Assembly (NCBI RefSeq): GCF_000020005.1
Contig: NC_010718.1
Coordinates: forward strand, 1,880,001 to 1,944,000
Direction of reading: 5' to 3'
Length of the DNA stretch: 64,000 nucleotides
Source of the DNA: Natranaerobius thermophilus JW/NM-WN-LF
GTDB lineage: Bacteria; Bacillota; Natranaerobiia; Natranaerobiales; Natranaerobiaceae
The translations under genes and the position numbers were made by a program. The notes under the pieces were generated by a model, which was not told the DNA's origin, did no database searches, and worked only from the letters and a program-made list of their open reading frames with translations. Shown here piece after piece: positions 8,596 to 17,075 of this stretch (positions are counted from its first letter, which is position 1; each line of letters opens with the position of its first letter).

Positions 8596-11055
8596 CTAAG
8601 ATTTACGCAACTTGGCACCAAGTTCAGATTCTAATCGCCGTTCAATTTCTTCGAAAATATTATCTACATACTCATCTGTCAAGGTGCTTTCTGGATCTCT
8701 GAAACTAATAGAGTACGCTAAACTTTTCATACCCTCTGGAATTCGGTCACCTTGGTATAAATCAAATAATTGGATGTTTTCAATTAAGCCAGAGCCCGTA
8801 TCAGCAATCTTTCCAGCCACATGTTCTTCTGGTGTGTCTTCAGGTACTAATACAGCTAGATCTCGTAATACAGCTGGATATTTAGGTAGCGGTTGATAAC
8901 TGTCAAATAGATTAGCAGACCCAATAATTTTTTCGAAATTAAGTTCGGCAATCACCGCATTATCTAGATTGAATTCTGACGCTAGTTCTGGATGAATTTC
9001 TCCCATGAGACCAACTCTTTCACCTCGGTATTTTATTGTGGCAGTCCTGGTAGGATGGAAAGAAGGGTGTTTTTCTGGCATAAAATCAAAGTCACTAATA
9101 TTAAGATTTAACCTTTCTATAAGAAGTTCAAAGACACCTTTTAAATGAAAGAAATCTATCTCCCCTGGTTGTTCCATCCATGTTTTAGGAGTTAGTTTTC
9201 CCATACCGCCAAAAATCAAATTAGTCTGTTCTCTTGGTAATTCTTTTAAAGGTAACTCTTTAGGAAAATAAACTTTTCCGATCTCAAATACTTGAAAGTC
9301 TTTTTCTCCATGATTTGAATTATGCTCTAAAATCTTTAATATGGATGGTATCATGGTAGTTCTCATTATACTTTGTTCTTTAGTCATTGGATTAGCTAAA
9401 GGTACTGCTGTTCTGAATTGGTCATCTTCTGTCAGTTTTATCCTATCGAAATCATCTGGTGAAATAAAAGTATAGGAAATAATTTCAGAGAATCCGGCAG
9501 TTAACAATGTTTCCCTTGAAATATCCGCAACTTTTTGGCTATGGGTCTTTCGGCCCTGAGTTATCTTACCTTGAGGCATGGAAGTCGGAATCCTGTCGTA
9601 ACCATAGATTCTGGCAATCTCTTCAATTAAATCAACTTCTAGAGAGATATCATTCCTTCTAGTTGGAACCTTAACAGTCAACTTAAGTCCTCGTTCAGAG
9701 TCTGTATTACTAAGCGATTTTTCTCCGTCTATATCGAAATCTAAACGTCTAAATATATCTTTAATCTCATCATCAGATATATCCAGACCCGTTAGAGCTC
9801 TAACTCGTGAAGTTCGTAGTTCAACCTCCACACACTCTCTGATTTGTGGATATTCGTCAGCAGCTCCAATTTTCACTTTTCCTACATCAAGTTGTTCTAT
9901 CAAATCAATTGCTCTAAAAGCGGCTTTTAATGTATTATTTGGATCCACACCTTTTTCAAAGCGTAGAGAGGCTTCCGAACGTAAGTTTAAGCGATTGGCG
10001 GTTCTACGTACACTAATATTATTAAAAGATGCCGCCTCCAATAGAATTCTATTGGTATTTAAGCTAACTTCCGTATCATATCCTCCCATAACTCCAGCTA
10101 TGGCAATAGGTCTTTCTTCATCGGCAATAACTATATCTTGTGGAGTCAGGGTTCTCTGTTTTTCGTCTAAAGTTTTTATCTGTTCATCTTTTTGAGCAGA
10201 TCTAACGCTTATATTTTTCCCTTTAATCCAATCGTAATCAAAGGCATGTAATGGTTGACCGTACTCAATCATAATAAAATTTGTAATATCTACGAGATTA
10301 TTAATAGGTCTGATGCCATAAGACCTGAGTTTTTGTTGAAGCCACATAGGAGATGTTTCAATATTGATATCTTCAATAAGCATGCCTATATAACGCTCAC
10401 TTAGATTCGAATCCTCTATGTTAATATTAATTTCATCCAAAGTTTTATTCTGCTTATAATCAGTTACTTCCGGCTCATGAAAGGGAATATCTAATAAAGC
10501 GGCAACCTCTCTAGCCACCCCTAGCATCCCTAAACAATCAGCCCGGTTTGGTGTTAAATCAAATTCTAGAATCGTATCATCCAATTCCAAGTATGTCACT
10601 ATTGATTCACCAATAGGGGCATCATCATCCAAAACCATTATTCCCTCTTCTTCTTCTGGTGAGAGAAGTTCTAACTCTTCACAGGAACAAATCATTCCAT
10701 ATGATCGTTCTCCTCTGATTGAACAAGATTCAATAATGAAACCATCTGGAAGCATTGAGCCTACCAGGGCTACCGGCACCTTTTGCCCAACTGCCACGTT
10801 AGGAGCACCACACACTATTTGTAATTCAGAGGAATCACTAGCATCCCCAACATCTACTTTTGTAACAGATAATTTATCTCCATTGGGATGTTCAGTAACT
10901 TCCTTGACTTCACCTACTACGATATCATCAAGATCAGGGTTCAACTGTTCTATGCCCTCAACTTCAACTCCACCGTTGGTAAGCTTCTCTGCCAGTTCTT
11001 GTGGCGATATATCTAAATCCAAGTATTCACACAACCAGTTATAAGAAACTTGCAT
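8596..11055 (-). CDS. pheT: Phenylalanyl-tRNA synthetase beta subunit
   Basis: PheT forms the alpha2-beta2 PheRS that charges tRNA-Phe. The order of domains is a tRNA-binding OB fold (about 40-150, with GDKLSVTKVDVG), the B3/B4 editing region, the B5 domain, the catalytic-like core (RIPTSMPQG and following) and a C-terminal anticodon-binding (FDX-ACB) domain (about 725-819, PLPKYPAVLRDLAVLV). Length (819 aa) is typical. The ATG follows GGAGGG at a good distance. It is co-transcribed with pheS, 91 bp upstream, under the T-box leader. Confidence 0.97.
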   Translation of the reverse strand: MQVSYNWLCEYLDLDISPQELAEKLTNGGVEVEGIEQLNPDLDDIVVGEVKEVTEHPNGDKLSVTKVDVGDASDSSELQIVCGAPNVAVGQKVPVALVGSMLPDGFIIESCSIRGERSYGMICSCEELELLSPEEEEGIMVLDDDAPIGESIVTYLELDDTILEFDLTPNRADCLGMLGVAREVAALLDIPFHEPEVTDYKQNKTLDEININIEDSNLSERYIGMLIEDINIETSPMWLQQKLRSYGIRPINNLVDITNFIMIEYGQPLHAFDYDWIKGKNISVRSAQKDEQIKTLDEKQRTLTPQDIVIADEERPIAIAGVMGGYDTEVSLNTNRILLEAASFNNISVRRTANRLNLRSEASLRFEKGVDPNNTLKAAFRAIDLIEQLDVGKVKIGAADEYPQIRECVEVELRTSRVRALTGLDISDDEIKDIFRRLDFDIDGEKSLSNTDSERGLKLTVKVPTRRNDISLEVDLIEEIARIYGYDRIPTSMPQGKITQGRKTHSQKVADISRETLLTAGFSEIISYTFISPDDFDRIKLTEDDQFRTAVPLANPMTKEQSIMRTTMIPSILKILEHNSNHGEKDFQVFEIGKVYFPKELPLKELPREQTNLIFGGMGKLTPKTWMEQPGEIDFFHLKGVFELLIERLNLNISDFDFMPEKHPSFHPTRTATIKYRGERVGLMGEIHPELASEFNLDNAVIAELNFEKIIGSANLFDSYQPLPKYPAVLRDLAVLVPEDTPEEHVAGKIADTGSGLIENIQLFDLYQGDRIPEGMKSLAYSISFRDPESTLTDEYVDNIFEEIERRLESELGAKLRKS

Positions 11056-11146
11056 ATTACAACACCCTCCAATTTTTTACTTTAATTTACCCCTTACATT
11101 AGAATTTAATTTGATTTAAGTAATCCGTCTATTTCGCGATAACAGT

Positions 11147-12172
11147 TTATTTAAATTGATTAACCATTCGCTTGTCATTTTCAAAGAAAATACGTAAATC
11201 TTGGATACCGTATTTAAGCATGGCTATCCGTTCTACTCCCATTCCAAAAGCGAAACCAGTAACTTTATCCGGATCATAGCCTGACATTTCAAAAACTTTA
11301 GGATGAACCATTCCAGAACCTAATATTTCGAGCCACCCTGTTCCTTTACAAACACGACATCCACTTCCTTCACATATCACACAAGAAATATCAACTTCGG
11401 CACTTGGCTCTGTAAAAGGGAAATAACTAGGACGTAATCTGATGTCAACTTCTGGACCAAACATTTGTTTTGCAAAGTTAAGTAAAGTACCTTTTAGGTC
11501 CCCCAATGTAATCCGTTCACCAACTACAAGTCCTTCGATTTGGTGAAACATAGGAGAGTGAGTAGCATCATCATCTTTACGATAAACTTTGCCTGTACAA
11601 ATAATTCTTACAGGGATTTCTGGTGCCACTTGTTCCATTGTTCGGATTTGTACTGGTGAAGTATGTGTCCGGAGTAAAATTTCCTCGGTAATATACAAAG
11701 AATCTTGCATTTCCCTGGCTGGATGCCCTTTAGGAATGTTTAGCGCTTCAAAGTTGTAATAATCGGTTTCAATTTCAGGGCCTTCCTCTATGTTATATCC
11801 CATGCCTAGAAAAATATCATGAACTTCATCTAGGACTTTTTTTAAAGGGTGTTTCGCACCTCGACTAATGACTCTTCCAGGTAATGTTACGTCGATTTTT
11901 TCTTCTTCCCAGCGTTTTTGCATTTCAGCTTCTTTCAAATTGTTTTCTCGCTCTTCAAAAGCTTGTTCTAAATCATCCCTAATTTCATTAGCTAATTTTC
12001 CTACCACAGGTCGTTCTTCAGGCGATAAATTGCCCATTCCTCTTAATATTTTTGTTAATTCGCCTTTTTTACCTAAATACTTTACCTGTACATCCTTTAA
12101 TTTATCCAAACTAGAGGCTTCACTTATGTCTACCAGGGCTTTTTCTTTTAATTCTTTTAATTCCTCTTGCAT
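11147..12172 (-). CDS. pheS: Phenylalanyl-tRNA synthetase alpha subunit
   Basis: This is the catalytic alpha subunit of PheRS. An N-terminal coiled coil (about 1-85) contacts the tRNA. The class II core includes HPARE, a motif 2 region ([19 protein letters not shown]) and a motif 3 region ([17 protein letters not shown]). A Cys-rich loop, [16 protein letters not shown], is the zinc-finger-like insert seen in many Firmicute PheS proteins. The ATG follows AAGGAGG. Expression should be controlled by the Phe-specific T-box directly upstream. Confidence 0.97.
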   Translation of the reverse strand: MQEELKELKEKALVDISEASSLDKLKDVQVKYLGKKGELTKILRGMGNLSPEERPVVGKLANEIRDDLEQAFEERENNLKEAEMQKRWEEEKIDVTLPGRVISRGAKHPLKKVLDEVHDIFLGMGYNIEEGPEIETDYYNFEALNIPKGHPAREMQDSLYITEEILLRTHTSPVQIRTMEQVAPEIPVRIICTGKVYRKDDDATHSPMFHQIEGLVVGERITLGDLKGTLLNFAKQMFGPEVDIRLRPSYFPFTEPSAEVDISCVICEGSGCRVCKGTGWLEILGSGMVHPKVFEMSGYDPDKVTGFAFGMGVERIAMLKYGIQDLRIFFENDKRMVNQFK

Positions 12173-12246
12173 TACAACAACCTCCTTGTCATACTCTCAT
12201 TTAAAATAATTTATCTCTTGGAACTATAGAAAATTTATCCAAACAA

Positions 12247-12475
12247 AAAAGCTTTCGTCACAATGGGACGAAAGCTACACTTCCGCGGTACCACCCAAAT
12301 TTGGTATAATACCCTCTTAATAGCAATAACGGTAGCACCGTCCTGACCTACTAGTATTCAATCAGGAAGCTCCGGAGCGAACTTCAGCTAAGCAGCCACG
12401 GGTGACTTCCAGTCTATGATCACCCTCCCTGTAGAAGCTGTTCTTAGCCTACTCTCTCCTTCTTCGCCTTTATTG
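12247..12475 (-). ncRNA. T-box riboswitch, Phe-specific, pheST leader
   Basis: The minus strand carries the T-box core GGGTGGTACCGCG followed by a terminator hairpin, GCTTTCGTC pairing with GACGAAAGC and then T6. Upstream, Stem I shows GCTAAG/CTTAGC and GGGTGA/TCACCC helices and the AGAGTA S-turn element. The opposite side of the specifier loop reads TGAAG-TTC-G, giving the Phe codon UUC. Uncharged tRNA-Phe should stabilise the antiterminator and allow pheST transcription. Confidence 0.95.
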
Positions 12476-12480
12476 TCTTT

Positions 12481-12486
12481 ATTATA
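12481..12486 (-). promoter_or_regulatory. -10 box of the pheST T-box transcript
   Basis: A perfect TATAAT on the minus strand lies just before the predicted leader start. A weak -35-like TTAATT sits about 18 bases upstream. Confidence 0.45.
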
Positions 12487-12547
12487 GTTATAGAAAGTAA
12501 TAAAAATTAACAAACATATATTAGACCGAATTAATATAATCCTGTTC

Positions 12548-12664
12548 TTATACAAATTTTCTGTCTCTTGATTCCACTCGCCCTACTAAATCGCGATAGG
12601 CTAAATAAGCCGTTATGGATCCCGTAAGTTCAAACATTCGCCAAAAAAAGTTTGCATCAATCAT
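12548..12664 (-). CDS. yqzL: YqzL-like small protein
   Basis: This 38-residue protein begins MIDANFFWRMFELTGSITAY. Its core, W-x-x-F-x-x-T-G-x-I-x-x-Y, matches the YqzL family, whose function is unknown to me. I chose the ATG at 12664 because a GGTGGGG ribosome binding site precedes it; a frame 24 codons longer has no such site and would add unrelated sequence. It lies between the pheST leader and a TrmH-type methyltransferase on the same strand. Confidence 0.7.
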   Translation of the reverse strand: MIDANFFWRMFELTGSITAYLAYRDLVGRVESRDRKFV

Positions 12665-12736
12665 TTTTGGGACCCCACCCTTCAATTGGTTTACGTAAAT
12701 TATACCACATAGGCCCCGGCAAAACAAGTAAAGCAC

Positions 12737-13546
12737 CTAATAAAATCGTTTTTTAGACAGTTCGTACATCATAATAGAACCAGCAATTCCAGCATTTAAA
12801 GATTCAGCTTTCCCAAACATGGGAATTTCCACTTTTTGATGTCTAACCTGATTGAACTTTTGATCAAAATTTAAATCCTGTAAACCCCGGGACTCATTGC
12901 CGACAAATAAGGCTACTGCAGTGTTGGACAAGTCAATTGTCATAATTGGCTTACTACCTGATTTGTCTCCAAAAAGGATAAAGTACTGTTCTCTTTGCAA
13001 AACTTGAAATAGTTGGTCAATTTCTGAATTCATCACAACAGGTATGTGAAATAAAGATCCCATACTACTTCGAACGACTTTGTCATTTGTTGGATCAACA
13101 CAACCCTTTGAACATACTACACCCTGAAATCCAAAGGCATCAGCACTTCTGATCAAAGTACCCATATTCCCCGGATCTTGTACTTGATATAAAATTAAAA
13201 TATCTTTTTTCTCACTGGTCAGGCTTTCAAGATCACCTTCATTGAAAGTACAAACTGCTAGTATACCCTGAGGCGTTTCTGTAAAGGCAGTTTTTTGAAA
13301 CAGAGAAGGGTCCACAGAATAAGCAGGTATTTGCTGATTATGTATTTCTAAGAGCAGGTCTTCATTAGCATTTATGACTTCTTGATCAGCAGAATATAAT
13401 ACAAAATCAAATTTGACTCCGCTATGCAAGGCTTCTTTTATAAGCAAAGAACCTTCTAAAGGTACTAGTTGATATTCTTGCCTCCATTTTTTAGACTTGA
13501 GCTTACGGTATTTTTTAATTAAAGAATTGTTTTCACCGGTAATCAT
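12737..13546 (-). CDS. TrmH/SpoU-family RNA 2'-O-methyltransferase
   Basis: The SpoU fold transfers methyl from S-adenosylmethionine to ribose 2'-OH in rRNA or tRNA. An N-terminal substrate-binding domain (about 1-90) precedes the knotted domain. Visible family motifs are QDPGNMGTLIRSADAFG (motif 1), LFVGNESRGL (motif 2) and EIPMFGKAESLNAGIAGSIMMYE (motif 3). It resembles the Bacillus YsgA group, often found near pheST. I start it at the ATG at 13546, preceded by GGAAGGCGGTG; an ATG nine codons earlier has no ribosome binding site. The exact target nucleotide cannot be told. Confidence 0.88.
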   Translation of the reverse strand: MITGENNSLIKKYRKLKSKKWRQEYQLVPLEGSLLIKEALHSGVKFDFVLYSADQEVINANEDLLLEIHNQQIPAYSVDPSLFQKTAFTETPQGILAVCTFNEGDLESLTSEKKDILILYQVQDPGNMGTLIRSADAFGFQGVVCSKGCVDPTNDKVVRSSMGSLFHIPVVMNSEIDQLFQVLQREQYFILFGDKSGSKPIMTIDLSNTAVALFVGNESRGLQDLNFDQKFNQVRHQKVEIPMFGKAESLNAGIAGSIMMYELSKKRFY

Positions 13547-13609
13547 GTCGAATGGCACCGCCTTCCAAAGCATTTAAGCGAAATTTTATATTTTACAATC
13601 TTCTAATTA

Positions 13610-15524
13610 ATCGAGTAGGAGGTAGATAATTATTTTATCTACCGACCTCTCACACCACCGAGCAAACCGTTCGGTACACGGCGGTTCCTAGTTTACGCTT
13701 TAACTTGTCGATAATATTCCGAAAAGAATAGGAAACCAAATCCTTTGATTACATCATTTCCAAGGGATTTGGATAAGACGGGGCTATTGGAAATTCTCCA
13801 GTAGCCCTTTCTTGTGTTTGCATATTCCCATGCTTTGTATTTATTGGCTCCAAAGAACTTGAGCATTTTAAATTTTGTTCTCACTTTCTTCCATTGTTTC
13901 CAGTAAATCATGCGAATACGCCTTCTCATCCAACTGTCAGTATTTATTAACAGATTCTTCATATCAGCTGGTTTAAAGTAGTTAACCCAACCCATAATGT
14001 ATCGGCTAAGTTTCTTTGCTCTGGCTTCGTTGCTTATTCCATAACTTCTAGATGTGAGTTCTTTTATTCTCGTTCTCATCTTTGTAACTGATTTAAGATG
14101 AACTCTTAATCTGGCTTTTCCTTTATGTCTGTAAAAGCCAAACCCAAGAAATCTTACCTTTCCTACATAGGCAACTACAGTTTTATCTTTATTTACTTTG
14201 AGAAATAGTTTATTTTCGATGAAGGGTAGTATGTTCTTCAAGGTGCGTCCGGCACTTCTTCTGCTTTTACAAAAGATTAGCAGGTCGTCCGCATAGCGGA
14301 CGAATTCGTGCCCCCTTTTCTCAAGTTCTTTATCCAATTCGTGGAGCATTATGTTACTGAGGATAGGGCTAAGAGGCCCGCCCTGGGGCACGCCAACTTC
14401 TGTATCCTTATAGGTGTGTTTGATCATTACTCCTGCTCTTAGATATTTGTTGATAAGAGATATTACTCGACCGTCTTTTATTGTCTTAGATAGCACTTCT
14501 ATCAATTTGCTCTGGTTTACTGTGTCAAAGTATTTCTCCAAGTCCATATCTACTACATATTTGTATCCTTCATTTATGTTTTGTTGACTTTTCTTAATTG
14601 CATCATGAGTACTGCGTCCAGGGCGAAAACCATAGCTGTTATCTGAGAATTGCTCCTCATATATTGGAGATAGTACTTGGGCTATTGCTTGTTGGATTAC
14701 CCTGTCTACCACTGTAGGTATGCCTAATTTTCTTTTCTTCCCATCTTCTTTAGGTATCTCTACCCTTCTGACGGGATTAGGGCGGTATTTACCGTCCAGG
14801 ACTCTTTGCCTGAGGTGGTCCCCGTTTTCTTTGAGATATTGTAGAAGTTCATCTACTCCCATCCCATCAATCCCGTGAGAGCCTTTGTTGGATTTTATTT
14901 TCTTGAATGCTTTATTCATGTTGTCTCTATCCAAAATTTCCTCTAGCAAATTCCCCTTCGACAAGTTTGCATTGGAGATGTTGTTTTCAGTTATCCTTAA
15001 AGAACTGTGCACTCCCGCATATCCTTCGTGTTCCGCACTATTCTTCTGCGGTGAGCCTTCTTTGCAGCTTTCGCCTGTCAGAAGTTGGCGGCACTTCATT
15101 CCTTTATTGGTAACAGTCATTTACTGATCTCCTCCTAGGTTCATCCCTTCCTTAATGATGTCGACCTCATCAAGTACTATGGAATCTGCTGACTTCTCAT
15201 GACAAATCTTATTTCAACCGTGGTTCGAAGTTCATCTTGCCACGTCCATGAGACCTCCCACGGTAAGACGATTAACTTTCATTCCATGTACCCACATCAT
15301 TTACACTGGTATGTCCGTGTAGTTGATTGGACTTCGTTTTGTATTGCAAACTCATCCCATACCTTATGCCTGATGATGTTCGTGTGCCTTGGGTCGGAAT
15401 TTTGCCTTAAGCTTCCTTCAGATCCCACCTCACGATGGGCACCCTTGCTCTTGGCTAATGGTTGGTAACTACAAACCCCCATAGTGGACTTACACCACCT
15501 AGCTAATCGTCATGCATGGCGCAC
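13610..15524 (-). mobile_element. Group II intron, complete, with LtrA-type ORF
   Basis: The 5' end on the minus strand is GTGCGCC at 15524, the usual GUGYG start. The 3' end is inferred at 13610, after TCCTACTCGAT. Upstream of that end is a domain V-like segment (GAACCGCCG to CGGTGGTGTG, about 13,645-13,690) and a domain VI helix (GGTAGATAA pairing with TTATCTACC, about 13,620-13,642). The reverse transcriptase sits in domain IV, and domains I-III occupy 15,121-15,524. Total length about 1.9 kb. It is inserted immediately downstream of the rplT terminator and points the same way. Confidence 0.88.
13693..15120 (-). CDS. ltrA: Group II intron reverse transcriptase/maturase
   Basis: The protein helps the intron splice and inserts it into DNA by reverse transcription. 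The order is an N-terminal RT0-like region, the RT core with PKEDGKKRKLGIPT, YGFRPGRSTHDA, GVPQGGPLSPILSNI and the catalytic YADD (VRYADDLLIF), and then the thumb/maturase domain X with a C-terminal KGYWRISNSP block. There is no HNH endonuclease domain. The 475 residues include about 70 N-terminal residues of low similarity to the RT core. The ATG follows AGGAGGAGATC. The frame is intact, so the element could be active. Confidence 0.95.
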   Translation of the reverse strand: MTVTNKGMKCRQLLTGESCKEGSPQKNSAEHEGYAGVHSSLRITENNISNANLSKGNLLEEILDRDNMNKAFKKIKSNKGSHGIDGMGVDELLQYLKENGDHLRQRVLDGKYRPNPVRRVEIPKEDGKKRKLGIPTVVDRVIQQAIAQVLSPIYEEQFSDNSYGFRPGRSTHDAIKKSQQNINEGYKYVVDMDLEKYFDTVNQSKLIEVLSKTIKDGRVISLINKYLRAGVMIKHTYKDTEVGVPQGGPLSPILSNIMLHELDKELEKRGHEFVRYADDLLIFCKSRRSAGRTLKNILPFIENKLFLKVNKDKTVVAYVGKVRFLGFGFYRHKGKARLRVHLKSVTKMRTRIKELTSRSYGISNEARAKKLSRYIMGWVNYFKPADMKNLLINTDSWMRRRIRMIYWKQWKKVRTKFKMLKFFGANKYKAWEYANTRKGYWRISNSPVLSKSLGNDVIKGFGFLFFSEYYRQVKA

Positions 15525-15559
15525 AATAGAAAGGAACCCAGTTATATCTAGGTTCCTTT
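15525..15559 (-). terminator. rplT operon terminator, group II intron target
   Basis: AAAGGAACC and GGTTCCTTT form a 9-bp stem (15,530-15,538 with 15,551-15,559), followed on the minus strand by TTTCTATT. The intron begins directly after this T-rich tail. Confidence 0.85.
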
Positions 15560-15573
15560 TATAGCAATCTTTC

Positions 15574-15927
15574 CTATACGCTTTTCTTAGCAAGGTCCAC
15601 TAATTCTCCAAATGCTTGTTCATCATTTACTGCCATGTCAGCAAGCATTTTTCTGTTAATTTCAACACCAGCTTTTTTCAAGCCGTTGATAAATTTATTA
15701 TAAGATATACCATTTTGTCTACAAGCGGCATTAATCCTGCTAATCCATAATCGACGAAATTCTCGTTTTCTTTGCTTTCTATCTCTATAAGCATAGGTTA
15801 GAGATTTCATCACCTGTTGATTAGCAATTCTAAATAAATTTCCTTTTGTACCTCGATACCCTTTAGCAAGTTTTAATACCTTTTTATGACGTCTACGCCT
15901 ATTGGTTCCAGTTTTAACCCTTGGCAT
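15574..15927 (-). CDS. rplT: Ribosomal protein bL20
   Basis: bL20 binds 23S rRNA early in large-subunit assembly, and in Firmicutes it represses its own operon by binding the leader. The 117-residue sequence is a textbook match ([41 protein letters not shown]). The ATG follows AAGGAGG. It is the last gene of infC-rpmI-rplT and ends at a terminator. Confidence 0.98.
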   Translation of the reverse strand: MPRVKTGTNRRRRHKKVLKLAKGYRGTKGNLFRIANQQVMKSLTYAYRDRKQRKREFRRLWISRINAACRQNGISYNKFINGLKKAGVEINRKMLADMAVNDEQAFGELVDLAKKSV

Positions 15928-15966
15928 CTTAATTACCTCCTTATCATACTCGAATTTACTTATTAG

Positions 15967-16161
15967 TTAGGGAAGAAGCCTTTTAATTCGCTTCTCTTCA
16001 GCTTTATTTTTCATTACAGTAGGCTTTCTTAGATTTCTTTTTCTTTTTGGTGTTTTCTTGGTTAAAATATGACTCTTGAAAGCCTTTCTTCTCTTGATTT
16101 TACCTTTACCAGTTTTCTTGAACCGTTTAGCTGCACCTTTATGAGTTTTCATTTTAGGCAT
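15967..16161 (-). CDS. rpmI: Ribosomal protein bL35
   Basis: This is a 64-residue, very basic large-subunit protein with the family opening [21 protein letters not shown]. The ATG follows GGGAGGA. It lies between infC and rplT in the usual order, 39 bp upstream of rplT. Confidence 0.97.
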   Translation of the reverse strand: MPKMKTHKGAAKRFKKTGKGKIKRRKAFKSHILTKKTPKRKRNLRKPTVMKNKAEEKRIKRLLP

Positions 16162-16200
16162 TGCAATAGTCCTCCCTTCAGTTAGCTAATTTCTGTTTAA

Positions 16201-16713
16201 TTACTCTTGCCTTGGTGCAAGAACCATAATCATATTTTTACCTTCTACACTGGGCTTTTTTTCAATTACAGCTATGTCTTCTACTTCTTTTGCCATTTTC
16301 TGACACAACTCTTTACCATTTTCTGGGTGGGTAATCTCCCTGCCCCTAAACATAATTGTCACTTTTACTTTATCTTCCTTTTTTAAAAACTTCCTAGCAT
16401 TATTAAGTTTAGTATTAAAGTCGTGTTCCTCAATATTAGGTCTTAACTTAACTTCTTTGACATTAATTGTCTTTTGTTTTTTCTTGGCTTGCTTTTCCTT
16501 CTTATTTTGCTCATACTTGAATTTACCGTAATCCATGATTCGGCATACTGGTGGCTTGGCTTTAGGAGCCACTGTGACCAGGTCTAAATTGTTTTCTTCA
16601 GCGATTTTCAAAGCTTCCTTAGGGGACATGACACCTAATTGTTTTCCATCCTTACCAACCACTCGAATTTCACGAGCCTTAATTTGCTCATTAACAGGTA
16701 GCTCTTTGCTAAT
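16201..16713 (-). CDS. infC: Translation initiation factor IF-3, AUU start
   Basis: IF-3 binds the 30S subunit and proofreads initiation codons. The frame must be extended upstream of the GTG at 16662 to ATT at 16713, giving the conserved start ISKELPVNEQIKAREIRVVG. A perfect AGGAGGTG ribosome binding site lies at 16721-16728, and an in-frame TGA lies just upstream, so no ATG, GTG or TTG is available for the full N-terminus. The product is 170 aa. AUU is the known autoregulatory start of infC in other bacteria, because IF-3 discriminates against it. Confidence 0.95.
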   Translation of the reverse strand: MSKELPVNEQIKAREIRVVGKDGKQLGVMSPKEALKIAEENNLDLVTVAPKAKPPVCRIMDYGKFKYEQNKKEKQAKKKQKTINVKEVKLRPNIEEHDFNTKLNNARKFLKKEDKVKVTIMFRGREITHPENGKELCQKMAKEVEDIAVIEKKPSVEGKNMIMVLAPRQE

Positions 16714-16761
16714 ATCTGTTCACCTCCTGGGAATTTTAAAACAGTTCGATAATTATTCAAA

Positions 16762-16958
16762 ATAAAAAAGAGCGAGTATCACTACTCGCTCGGTCTACCA
16801 ATCTAATCATTCCAATACGCCAAAAACATAAACTTATCAGTTGACATGCTCTTGACGATCTAGACAGCAAAACAATTGGTTTTAATCAGCACAACCTTAC
16901 GAACTTAGACGTTGTAAGGTGAGAAGCGAGTAGCTTCTGCTTCTTCCCTATTAAATTC
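16762..16958 (-). ncRNA. infC operon leader (L20-leader type)
   Basis: The minus-strand leader ends in a terminator, GAGCGAGTA-GTGA-TACTCGCTC-T6, just before infC. An upstream segment GCTACTCGC (near 16,925-16,935) is complementary to the terminator arm GCGAGTAG, so an alternative antiterminator pairing is possible. This architecture and position match the bL20-responsive attenuator of Firmicutes; the identification rests on context rather than a model search. Confidence 0.75.
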
Positions 16959-16964
16959 ATGAGT

Positions 16965-16993
16965 AGTATATCATTTACAGGGATAAAAGTCAA
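16965..16993 (-). promoter_or_regulatory. Promoter of infC-rpmI-rplT
   Basis: On the minus strand TTGACT is followed after 17 bases by TATACT, with a TG one base before the -10. The predicted start is near 16,958. Confidence 0.85.
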
Positions 16994-17075
16994 TTATAAT
17001 ACATAATCTTTATTTGCTATTTATCGATGCTTTTTATACTATCTATGCTCTATATTTCATATCAAATCAGCCAAT

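Noticed and set aside
15199-15482. Open frames on both strands between the reverse transcriptase and rplT
   Set aside because: They fall in domains I-III of the group II intron RNA and show no protein-like features.
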